Positions 7,834 through 14,362 of a stretch of 16,459 bases of DNA are shown piece after piece. How positions within the stretch are numbered: the stretch's first letter is position 1; the number at the start of each line of letters is the position of its first letter. Where the stretch lies: positions 1 to 16,459 of the forward strand of contig CAJWRY010000021.1 of NCBI GenBank assembly GCA_913046155.1. The letters run 5' to 3'. Made by a program: the position numbers and the translations under genes. The DNA is from an uncultured Candidatus Nemicrothrix sp. Lineage in GTDB: Bacteria; Actinomycetota; Acidimicrobiia; Acidimicrobiales; UBA8592. The notes under the pieces were generated by a model that saw only the letters and a list, made by a program, of their open reading frames with translations, was not told the DNA's origin and did not search any database.

Positions 7834-8745
7834 ATGCAAAGCAATAGTCGAATAAAGCTCTCGAAAGAGGTGACGAAGGCAAAGGCTGATGGAATACCCG
7901 TCGTATGTTTGGAGTCAACTGTGTTTAGCCAGTTAGGTTTGCCATCCCCTTCGAATGCTGATGCATTGGAGCTATGCATGTCAACTCTAAGAAATAATGA
8001 TGTGGTGCCTGCTGTAAGTGCAGTAATGGATGGACAGTTGCGACTTGGACTTGAAGAGTCTGAACATGAAAGAATCTTTACAGCTACCAACAAGGTTTCA
8101 GTTCGAGACCTTCCCGTTGCTGTCGGGAAAGGCTTGGACGTTGGGGTCACGACTGTCTCTGCTTCACTTGCTATTGCTGATGCAGTTGGGGAAAAGGTCT
8201 TTTGCACTGGAGGTATCGGCGGAGTTCATCGGGGTGCGCACGTTACAGGAGATATAAGTGCAGATCTTCATGCGTTGTCGAGGTTTAATGTTCTCTGCGT
8301 AAGCGCAGGAGCGAAAGCTTTCCTTGATCTTTCCGTCACTCTGGAATATTTAGAGACTTTGGGCGTGCCCGTATTAGGTTGGCAAACAGATGAGTTCCCA
8401 GCGTTTTATTTGCGTAAGTCAGGCTTAGGAATTCCTAGAGTTGACTCTGTTGAAGAAGTTGCTTCTATTTTTGAAACTATTAGCAGCCTTGGACATAGGA
8501 CCGGGCTTCTTCTCAACGCACCAATACCTCTTGAAGCTGAACTTGACTCTGAAATGATTTGGTCCTTGATTGAAAATAGTATTGAGGATTGCGACCGCCA
8601 AGGAATAAGCGGCCAAGCTGTTACCCCATTTATTCTTGAACAGCTCGCGAATGCTACGAAGGGTGAGAGCATTCCAGCGAATTTAGCCTTATTGCAAAAT
8701 AATGCTGAAGTCGCTAGCCGAATTGCACGTGTTCTTTATTCGTAG
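7834..8745 (+). CDS. psuG: Pseudouridine-5'-phosphate glycosidase PsuG
   Basis: Reversibly cleaves the C-C glycosidic bond of pseudouridine 5'-phosphate to uracil and ribose 5-phosphate. It is 303 residues, the normal length. Family hallmarks are LEST at 26-29 (Glu27), a VPAVSAVMDG segment, SVRDLP with Lys87 just before it, TGGIGGVHRG at 125-134, DISADL at 140-145 and SAGAKAFLD containing Lys161. Glu27, Lys87 and Lys161 match the E. coli catalytic Glu31, Lys93 and Schiff-base Lys166 by position. The start follows AAAGGA with an 11-nt spacer. It is the last gene of the + strand operon, 33 nt after the HAD gene, and its 3' end overlaps the opposing nucleotidase gene by 10 bases. No adjacent PsuK-type kinase is present. 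Released uracil could be used by Upp encoded nearby. Confidence 0.95.
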   Translation: MQSNSRIKLSKEVTKAKADGIPVVCLESTVFSQLGLPSPSNADALELCMSTLRNNDVVPAVSAVMDGQLRLGLEESEHERIFTATNKVSVRDLPVAVGKGLDVGVTTVSASLAIADAVGEKVFCTGGIGGVHRGAHVTGDISADLHALSRFNVLCVSAGAKAFLDLSVTLEYLETLGVPVLGWQTDEFPAFYLRKSGLGIPRVDSVEEVASIFETISSLGHRTGLLLNAPIPLEAELDSEMIWSLIENSIEDCDRQGISGQAVTPFILEQLANATKGESIPANLALLQNNAEVASRIARVLYS

Positions 8746-9392
8746 TCTTGCCCCTTGTGATGCTCGATTCGATTTGTGGCATCGTGAAGACCCGGTAACT
8801 GGGGTTCGGCAACTCCTAACTTTTCGGTAACTGCATCTACAACGAAGCGCTCAACCTCTTCCCACGTGTGTGCCCGTGGTCCAGTTAAGTGCCGATTATA
8901 TGGTTGATCAAAAATTATGACTTTCTTATTATCATTTTGAAACGCTTCAATATTATGGGGTCCGTCATCGATATAAAGGTCGGCGTTCAATGCTGATTTC
9001 GCTCCTATAAAACACAAGTCTCGGTAAGGAATATTTGCTCTATCTAACCAATCTGCTGTATCGCCAGCAGCGATGGCATGCCCCCAATTCACATACAATC
9101 TATGGCTAATTATTCTTATCCAAATCCCTTGGTCGGAAAGACGCCAAAGGACTTCGGAAGCGCCAGGAATAACTGGCATATCTCGAAACATGCGATGTTC
9201 TACGACAGCTTTCTCGTGGAGCTTCTCAAAATCACTCATTGAGAGGCCCCACTCTTCAAATCCCCAACTCCGGTCAAGAGTTAACGACTTTGGTTCCACA
9301 CCTAATTCTTTTGCAACAATATCTCTAAAAATTAGGTTATGGTCTCCACAAACTCCGTCGAGGTCAACGCCAAGTACAAAGGAATGTTCGAT
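8736..9392 (-). CDS. NT5C-like 5'(3')-(deoxy)ribonucleotidase, HAD fold, non-canonical start
   Basis: Predicted nucleoside monophosphate phosphatase of the NT5C (cytosolic 5'(3')-deoxyribonucleotidase) group. Read from 9392 it has 218 residues: motif I VDLDG (Asp10, Asp12), motif II Ser96 (IISHR), Lys132 and motif IV YIDDGPHNIEA (Asp142, Asp143), followed by the typical IIFDQPYN. The first canonical start in frame is a GTG at 9299, which would delete both catalytic aspartates. Upstream of motif I there is no ATG, GTG or TTG before the stop codon. The best start is an ATC at 9392-9390, exactly 7 nt after AAAAGGAG, giving an N-terminus M-E-H-S-F-V-L-G-V-D-L-D. A CTG at 9419 is the alternative. 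Frame continuity and motifs are clear; the start is inferred. It overlaps psuG by 10 bases at the 3' end. Confidence 0.85.
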   Translation of the reverse strand: MEHSFVLGVDLDGVCGDHNLIFRDIVAKELGVEPKSLTLDRSWGFEEWGLSMSDFEKLHEKAVVEHRMFRDMPVIPGASEVLWRLSDQGIWIRIISHRLYVNWGHAIAAGDTADWLDRANIPYRDLCFIGAKSALNADLYIDDGPHNIEAFQNDNKKVIIFDQPYNRHLTGPRAHTWEEVERFVVDAVTEKLGVAEPQLPGLHDATNRIEHHKGQDYE

Positions 9393-9475
9393 TGGTGTTC
9401 TCCTTTTGTATTCTCCCAGACTTAAGAATAGCCTCAGATACGAATAGCATCCGATATGGTGAGGTTAGGTGTGGT
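9393..9475. promoter_or_regulatory. Divergent intergenic region between nucleotidase gene and upp
   Basis: These 83 bases separate two divergently transcribed genes and must carry signals for both unless promoters lie inside the coding regions. The nucleotidase Shine-Dalgarno is at its left end. On the + strand GAGG (9461-9464) lies 11 nt before the upp GTG. I see no convincing -35/-10 pair and no obvious operator palindrome. Confidence 0.4.
9400..9404 (-). promoter_or_regulatory. Shine-Dalgarno AGGAG deciding the nucleotidase start
   Basis: On the minus strand AGGAG (within AAAAGGAGAA) is followed by a 7-nt spacer and then an in-frame ATC codon. The distance is ideal for initiation there. 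No ATG, GTG or TTG occurs at a usable position in this frame, which is why the ATC start was preferred. Confidence 0.5.
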
Positions 9476-10102
9476 GTGAAAGTAGAAATCATTAGTCATA
9501 ATCTAATCCTTGATCGTCTTAGTAGACTTCGTAACGTCGAAACATCTAACAAAGTATTCAGGAAGAATCTTCATGACCTATCGACGTTTCTTGTATATGA
9601 AGCGATGAGACACATTGCATTGGATAAACAGACAGTGGAAACGCCCCTGACTTCAACTGATGGATGGGCTTTGACATCATCCCCGATACTTGTCCCTATT
9701 GTTCGCGCAGGTTTGGGCATGCTTGACGGGGCGTTAAGTCTTCTTCCTGACTCAGATGTTTGTTTCTTGGGTGCTAGGAGGGATGAGGAAACATTTCAGC
9801 CTGAAATTTATATGAATACTCTGCCCGATGACTTAGCTGGAGCAGATGTTATCGTTCTTGACCCCATGCTTGCCACTGGTGGATCTTTACTTCATGCCTT
9901 GCGTGTTATTGCAGCATCGGGCGCTGGAATAATTACGGCGGTAAGTATTCTCGCTGCCCCTGAAGGAGTCAATGCTATTGAATCAAGTGGCATTAATGGA
10001 CAGCTTTTCGTTGGTTTCGTTGATGAGGGCCTGAATGATTCGGCATTTATTGTTCCTGGTTTAGGTGATGCTGGAGATAGACAATTTGGAAGAATCAATT
10101 AA
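9476..10102 (+). CDS. upp: Uracil phosphoribosyltransferase
   Basis: Converts uracil and PRPP to UMP and pyrophosphate in the cytosol. From the GTG at 9476 the protein has 208 residues, the same as I recall for E. coli Upp. It opens M-K-V-E-I-I-S-H-N like homologues; longer in-frame readings upstream add unrelated sequence. The VPIVRAGLGM segment (73-82), the PRPP loop VLDPMLATGGS (127-137) and the uracil-binding tail IVPGLGDAGDRQFG (192-205) are all present. It stands alone between two opposing genes: divergent from the nucleotidase and convergent with the phosphosugar mutase, whose 3' end it overlaps by 8 bases. Uracil released by PsuG is an obvious substrate source. I recall the convergent pairing with a phosphosugar mutase also from M. 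tuberculosis (upp/pmmB). Confidence 0.96.
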   Translation: MKVEIISHNLILDRLSRLRNVETSNKVFRKNLHDLSTFLVYEAMRHIALDKQTVETPLTSTDGWALTSSPILVPIVRAGLGMLDGALSLLPDSDVCFLGARRDEETFQPEIYMNTLPDDLAGADVIVLDPMLATGGSLLHALRVIAASGAGIITAVSILAAPEGVNAIESSGINGQLFVGFVDEGLNDSAFIVPGLGDAGDRQFGRIN

Positions 10103-10129
10103 GTCCTAAGATTTCCTTAAATTGATTCT
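10091..10129. terminator. Inverted repeat over the convergent 3' ends of upp and the mutase gene
   Basis: AGAATCAATT (10091-10100) is the exact reverse complement of 10120-10129. AAG (10101-10103) pairs with CTT (10116-10118), leaving one bulged A and a 12-nt loop. The hairpin spans both stop codons, so it would fold in either transcript. It is AT-rich and lacks a clear T run on either side, so it is only a candidate bidirectional terminator or 3'-end structure. Confidence 0.4.
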
Positions 10130-11786
10130 CAAGCGAAATCCCTATCTTCTCAAGAAGAGCTTGAGCCTGACCACTTGCCTCAGGAAGTTCTTCTCTCTTC
10201 GCTACGGGCAAAACGATTTCCATGTATAACTTGATCATTGGCTCTGTCCCACTGGGACGAATTGAGATACGAACATTGTTTTCAATATTTATTACGATCA
10301 GATCTGTACTGGGTAGACCAGTTCCATTGTCATGAGAGAGATAGTCTTTCACTTCAAGTACCTTCATGTTGTTTATGACAGTGAGAGGCTTAACTCTGAG
10401 ATCTTCCATCACTTTAGGTATGATCTCGCTAGGCTTTTCCGAGTTAAAACGCACTCTCCACGTTTTAGTAACATGATGTCCGTATTCCAATGAAAGATCA
10501 TTGAGTTTATCTTCGAGGGTTTGACCTTTTTCCTTTAGCTCTGCAGTAAGTTCTGCCATCATTAGCGCTGCTGAGATTCCGTCTTTATCGCGCACTGCAG
10601 TATTCGTTGCATACCCAAGGGCTTCCTCGTAACAGAAAATTGGCTGTGAGGAAGAATCCTTATATGCAGTTGGGATGATCCATTTAAACCCAGTTAACGT
10701 CGTGGCGTGTTCAACGCCATGTTTGATCGCAATCTTAGAAACAAGTTTTGAGCAAACGATAGTAGTTACTACCTTTCTGTTGCCACCCGATGTTTTACCA
10801 GCTATGTGATTGAATAGAAGAGCCCCGATTTCATCTCCACTCAACAATCTCCACTCACCACTAATTGTTGGGATAGCTACCGCTAGACGGTCACCATCTG
10901 GGTCGTTCGCAAGTGCTAGATCAGCATTCGATGCTTTCGCTAGATTCATTACAGAGTCCATGACCCCATGCTCTTCTGGATTAGGAAAGGATACGGTCGG
11001 GAAATCAGCATCAGGGGTCATCTGAGTCTTTACTGGTATTAGCTCACCTGCTCTGGCCTTTATGAAACTTTTCTGAGTCAATCCCATCGCTACCCCATGA
11101 AGAGGCGTGTAAGCGATTCGTATGTTTTGGTTCTGTTGTGTTAGGGAATTCGTTATTGCAGCACAATATGCTTCCTCAAGGCTTTCATCAGCAGTGACAC
11201 GTGTTCCGTTTCCTAATGGCAGGTTGATAGAAGGAAATTCTGATTCAAGTATTAATTTGTCGATTTCTTCATCTATTGGGGCTCTAAGTTGAGCTCCATC
11301 ATGCATGTAGACTTTGCAACCGTTGTCGGTGCTGGGGTTATGTGAAGCTGTGACCATAATACCCATATCTGTTTTGAGATGCCGAACACTGAATGAGAGC
11401 AAAGGAGTTGGGATTACTTCGGGAAAGATGATTACGTTAATGTCATTGGCTGTCATGACAGCTGCAATATCTTCTAAGAAGTCTTTACTTTTGTGGCGTG
11501 CATCTCTGCCAAGCACCACTTTTGAGCCGGCTCCTAGATATTGAGCTAACCCTGTTGCGAGCCTCCTTACAGTTAGTTGATTCATTCTGTTAGGACCGGG
11601 GCCAAGTTTGCCTCTCAATCCAGCAGTTCCAAATTGGATTCTGGAGCTAAATAACTTTTCAATTGCAGGTGAATCCGATCGGTTTAATAAATTTATTAAG
11701 TGCTCACGCGTAACAGGGTCAGGATCGTGTTCGATCCAGCTTTTTAATTGCGATTCAAGTGCATACTGATTTAATTTTGGGGACAT
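10095..11786 (-). CDS. Phospho-sugar mutase, PGM2/phosphopentomutase-like
   Basis: Alpha-D-phosphohexomutase superfamily enzyme of 563 residues with four domains. The active-site phosphoserine is Ser148 in TASHNP (146-151), the metal loop is DPDGDR (295-300), the sugar-specificity loop is YEEALGY (386-392) and the phosphate-binding loop is RPSGTEP (510-516). The N-terminal FGTAGLRG (52-59) and the EEALGY loop, instead of GEESGH, place it with PGM2/PgcA-type enzymes, which act on glucose-1-phosphate and/or pentose-1-phosphates. In this nucleoside setting I infer ribose-1-phosphate or deoxyribose-1-phosphate to 5-phosphate isomerisation. Phosphomannomutase or phosphoglucomutase activity cannot be excluded. 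The ATG overlaps the adenosine kinase stop by one base (TAATG), so the two are coupled. The 3' end overlaps upp by 8 bases. Confidence 0.92.
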   Translation of the reverse strand: MSPKLNQYALESQLKSWIEHDPDPVTREHLINLLNRSDSPAIEKLFSSRIQFGTAGLRGKLGPGPNRMNQLTVRRLATGLAQYLGAGSKVVLGRDARHKSKDFLEDIAAVMTANDINVIIFPEVIPTPLLSFSVRHLKTDMGIMVTASHNPSTDNGCKVYMHDGAQLRAPIDEEIDKLILESEFPSINLPLGNGTRVTADESLEEAYCAAITNSLTQQNQNIRIAYTPLHGVAMGLTQKSFIKARAGELIPVKTQMTPDADFPTVSFPNPEEHGVMDSVMNLAKASNADLALANDPDGDRLAVAIPTISGEWRLLSGDEIGALLFNHIAGKTSGGNRKVVTTIVCSKLVSKIAIKHGVEHATTLTGFKWIIPTAYKDSSSQPIFCYEEALGYATNTAVRDKDGISAALMMAELTAELKEKGQTLEDKLNDLSLEYGHHVTKTWRVRFNSEKPSEIIPKVMEDLRVKPLTVINNMKVLEVKDYLSHDNGTGLPSTDLIVINIENNVRISIRPSGTEPMIKLYMEIVLPVAKREELPEASGQAQALLEKIGISLENQFKEILGLN

Positions 11787-12805
11787 TAGTTGCGGAATTC
11801 GGATTCAATAAGATTTTTGAGAGGGACAAGGGGTCGAGCTCCCGTATGAGTGATTATTTCGGCAGCTGCGATTGATGCCAGTTCTCCACAAATTTTGAGG
11901 TCGAGTCCTCGAGCGTAGCCAAATAGGAAGCCTGATGCGTACAAATCTCCAGCTCCAGTAGAATCTGTTACTTGATTTACTGCTTTAGCGCCTACCCCAA
12001 TGATCTCATCCTCTGTGACAATTATTGAACCTCGTTCGGCGAGAGTAAGGCAGGCTACTTTGACTTTTCCTTGAATCCATTGAGCTGCTTCACTAAGAGT
12101 TCCACACCCACTGAGTTCTTTAATTTCGTCTTCGTTTCCGAAGAGGATGTCGACTTGTTCATTTATGAGGTCAATCCATTCATCTTTATGCCGTGAGACA
12201 CAGAAGCTATCAGAAAGTGTGAATGAGATAGTGCGATTTGCGCCTTTTGCTATTCCTATCGCAGAACGGATGGTATCTTTTGTTGTTTCGATATCCCAGA
12301 TGTAGCCTTCGCAGTATAGGATTTGTGCATTTTCAAGCAGGTGCACGTCAAGGTCCTCTTTGCTAAGGTTTGTGCTTATCCCTAAGTACGTGTTCATTGT
12401 TCGTGACCCGTCAGGTGTCACAATGATCATGGATCGAGCTGTTGGTAGGCCTTCAGATGCTGGTTTTACTTTGAAGTGAACTCCGGCAGCGTTGATGTCA
12501 TGGGCGAAAAATTCGCCCAAGTGATCGTCACGTATTTTTCCTATGTAGGCGGCTTTGCCACCTAATGAAGCAACGCCGGACATGGTGTTTGCAGCCGAAC
12601 CTCCAGACGATTGAACTGTTGGGCTCATCTCGTTATAGAGGCTAACCGCAGTATCGGTGTTGATTAAAGCCATTGAGTCTTTGATGAGATTATGGGTGTC
12701 AAGAAACTTTTCATCTTCATGGCTTATGACGTCAACAATTGCGTTTCCTATCCCCACGACATCGTATATGTTTTTGGTGTCAGTTTGTTTGGTTGTACTT
12801 ACCAT
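11786..12805 (-). CDS. PfkB-family adenosine kinase
   Basis: Ribokinase-fold sugar/nucleoside kinase of 339 residues, predicted to phosphorylate adenosine to AMP. Near the N-terminus YDVVGIGNAIVDV (14-26) carries substrate-binding residues. GGSAANT (68-74) is PfkB signature 1, and DSTGAGD (281-287) is signature 2 with catalytic base Asp287 and the anion hole. The TMNTYLG (136-142) and LSDSFCV (197-203) segments are ones I associate with the adenosine kinase branch of bacterial PfkB proteins rather than ribokinase. Inosine/guanosine or pseudouridine kinase activity is possible, and it is the only kinase here that could supply PsuG with its phosphorylated substrate. It is the first gene of a two-gene minus-strand unit with the phosphosugar mutase. 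The ATG at 12805 has only a weak upstream GGG as ribosome binding site. Confidence 0.9.
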   Translation of the reverse strand: MVSTTKQTDTKNIYDVVGIGNAIVDVISHEDEKFLDTHNLIKDSMALINTDTAVSLYNEMSPTVQSSGGSAANTMSGVASLGGKAAYIGKIRDDHLGEFFAHDINAAGVHFKVKPASEGLPTARSMIIVTPDGSRTMNTYLGISTNLSKEDLDVHLLENAQILYCEGYIWDIETTKDTIRSAIGIAKGANRTISFTLSDSFCVSRHKDEWIDLINEQVDILFGNEDEIKELSGCGTLSEAAQWIQGKVKVACLTLAERGSIIVTEDEIIGVGAKAVNQVTDSTGAGDLYASGFLFGYARGLDLKICGELASIAAAEIITHTGARPLVPLKNLIESEFRN

Positions 12806-12953
12806 GGCCCTAGCTTAACGATTGTGCTTTCACGTGGGGGAAGATGGCTGAATCATCCTGATACTGCAAGGCTTTAGATTGCATAGTGGAATTGTATCCT
12901 TAGATATCTTTAATAAATGGAAATAGATCTTGACCAAAGTAAAAGCTTGATGG

Positions 12954-12999
12954 AAAAAGAACTGAGGGAGCCTCAAGTACTCCGCCCTAAGACTCCCTC
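12954..12999 (-). terminator. Candidate terminator of the ferredoxin / reductase transcript
   Basis: GAGGGAG (12964-12970) pairs perfectly with CTCCCTC (12993-12999), with two more pairs beyond a single mismatch and a loop of about 18-22 nt. On the minus strand the hairpin is followed 5 nt later by a run of five T (complement of 12954-12958). Orientation and position fit termination of the minus-strand redox transcript before adenosine kinase. The long loop makes this a modest candidate. Confidence 0.4.
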
Positions 13000-13042
13000 G
13001 TTTACCCCTATACAAACAAGCGTCTAGTAACGCTTTATATAT

Positions 13043-13084
13043 AGGCTTCTTAATTTAGCACAGAAATATTGTGGGAAGAAGCTT
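13043..13084. other. Imperfect stem-loop downstream of the ferredoxin reductase gene
   Basis: GCTTCTT (13045-13051) pairs with AAGAAGC (13076-13082), extended by one G-U and one A-T pair. Inside the loop CACA (13059-13062) can pair with TGTG (13070-13073). It lies about 70 bases past the reductase stop on the minus strand. There is no T tract, so it may be an RNA 3'-end stabiliser or chance pairing. Confidence 0.3.
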
Positions 13085-13156
13085 TCAAGAGATGTCAAAA
13101 TCAAAGATTAGTAATAGCCACCAACGAAACTGAAGCCTTTAGTTGTATAGAGCTGA

Positions 13157-14359
13157 TTAACTGCTTTTCGCGTGCTCCAAGGCATCTTCCCAGCTGACCC
13201 CGTCAGTTATCATTTGTTTGTATTGCATGACATGGCGAGGGCGGTTGAATCCAAGGATGCCCACAAGTTTTCCATCACGGCCATATGCTGCTGCGAAGCG
13301 GCGCTCCTCAGTCGATCCCGTAATAATTTGAACTTCATCGGTTGATCGAGTTCTGCCGGCTAGCTGAATTTTGCGATCAAATTGGTCAGTCCAAAACCAC
13401 GGTGTTGGGGCGTACGGTTCTATTTTATTTTCTCCGGTTAATAATCGCCGTGCCGCATAGACTCCTTGTTCAACCGCATTATCCCAATGTTCAACACGCA
13501 TGTGTTCGCCAAAAAGCCTATTGGGCCATCGAGCGACATCTCCAGCGGCGACTATCCCAGGTGCAGCTTGACAGGTTTCATCACATACGATTCCGTTATC
13601 GATAGTAAGTCCACTATTATCCAACCATTCGGTGTTGGGTCTCACCCCGATACCAACAATGACAATATCAGCGTCAATTTCTGTTCCGTTAGCGAGAACA
13701 ACTTTCTCTACTCTTTCTTTTCCTTTAAAGGACTCAACTGGAGTACCTGTAATCACTTCAACCCCGTGATCTCGATGTACATTAGCAGTTACGGTTCCCA
13801 TCTCAGTTCCCAGTACCCGTTCAAATGGGACCTCTGCTGCCTCTATCATTGTTACATCAAGTCCTCGCTGTCGGGCTGTTGCAGCAACTTCAGCTCCTAT
13901 AAACCCCGCTCCAACGACAACGACTTTTTGTGGTGTTTTCTCAAACTCAGAACGGATTGCTATTGCATCGTCTAGCCCGCGAAGTGTATAAATCCCTTGC
14001 AGATCTCCAGTCATGCGAAGCGATATACATCTTGCCCCTGTCGCAATAATGGCTCCATCGTATGAAATTGGTTGACCCGAATCTAACATTACTTTTTTCT
14101 CAGCGATGTTTAGATCAGTTGCTCTAACGCCAAGGTGCCATTCGAGTGATAATTCATCATTTTTCGTAGGACTTGTGAGGGCTATCCGGTCAGGTTCCCA
14201 TTCCCCAGCAAGCACTTGTTTGGATAATGGAGGTCGATCATAAGGTAGATGCGGCTCATCTCCTATGAGATGAATTACTCCGTCAAAACCTTCTGCTCTG
14301 AGTGTCTCAGCGGCGCGAAGTCCAGCTAGAGAAGCGCCTACAACAATAATCTCTTTCAG
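13157..14359 (-). CDS. FAD/NAD(P)H-dependent ferredoxin reductase, non-canonical CTG start
   Basis: Transfers electrons from NAD(P)H to the ferredoxin encoded just upstream. It is a rhodocoxin/putidaredoxin-reductase type flavoprotein of 400 residues when read from 14359. The N-terminal FAD motif is VVGASLAG (6-13), followed by YDRPPLSK (40-47). The NAD(P)H motif is VVVGAGFIGAEV (about 147-158), and the second FAD motif is VAAGDVARW. The earliest canonical start in frame is a GTG at 14215, which would remove the whole FAD motif. Between the ferredoxin's TGA (14363-14365) and the motif there are only CAA and then CTG, AAA, GAG, ATT, ATT. I infer a CTG start, giving M-K-E-I-I-V-V-G-A-S, with GAGGG 7 nt upstream inside the ferredoxin gene. 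Readthrough of the TGA is the alternative. The partner oxygenase, probably a P450, is not in the window. Confidence 0.9.
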   Translation of the reverse strand: MKEIIVVGASLAGLRAAETLRAEGFDGVIHLIGDEPHLPYDRPPLSKQVLAGEWEPDRIALTSPTKNDELSLEWHLGVRATDLNIAEKKVMLDSGQPISYDGAIIATGARCISLRMTGDLQGIYTLRGLDDAIAIRSEFEKTPQKVVVVGAGFIGAEVAATARQRGLDVTMIEAAEVPFERVLGTEMGTVTANVHRDHGVEVITGTPVESFKGKERVEKVVLANGTEIDADIVIVGIGVRPNTEWLDNSGLTIDNGIVCDETCQAAPGIVAAGDVARWPNRLFGEHMRVEHWDNAVEQGVYAARRLLTGENKIEPYAPTPWFWTDQFDRKIQLAGRTRSTDEVQIITGSTEERRFAAAYGRDGKLVGILGFNRPRHVMQYKQMITDGVSWEDALEHAKSS

Positions 14360-14362
14360 TTG

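Larger units (their letters stand above)
12806..13156. other. 351-base gene-free boundary between nucleoside and redox modules
   Basis: Both flanking genes run on the minus strand, so this region must hold the 3' end of the ferredoxin reductase transcript and the leader and promoter of adenosine kinase. Short open frames on either strand resemble nothing I know and have poor starts. I found no tRNA T-loop signature. Two inverted repeats (12964-12999 and 13043-13084) are listed separately. A TACAAT on the minus strand (12891-12896) could be a -10 box for adenosine kinase, but no matching -35 is visible. Confidence 0.6.

Noticed and set aside
9392..9475. Extended N-terminus of Upp starting near 9392
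   Set aside because: The added residues do not match Upp. The GTG at 9476 gives the standard 208-residue protein and N-terminus.
13018..13035. Small inverted repeat AAGCG...CGCTT in the 12.8-13.2 kb gap
   Set aside because: Only 5 bp with an 8-nt loop and no T tract in a useful place; expected by chance.
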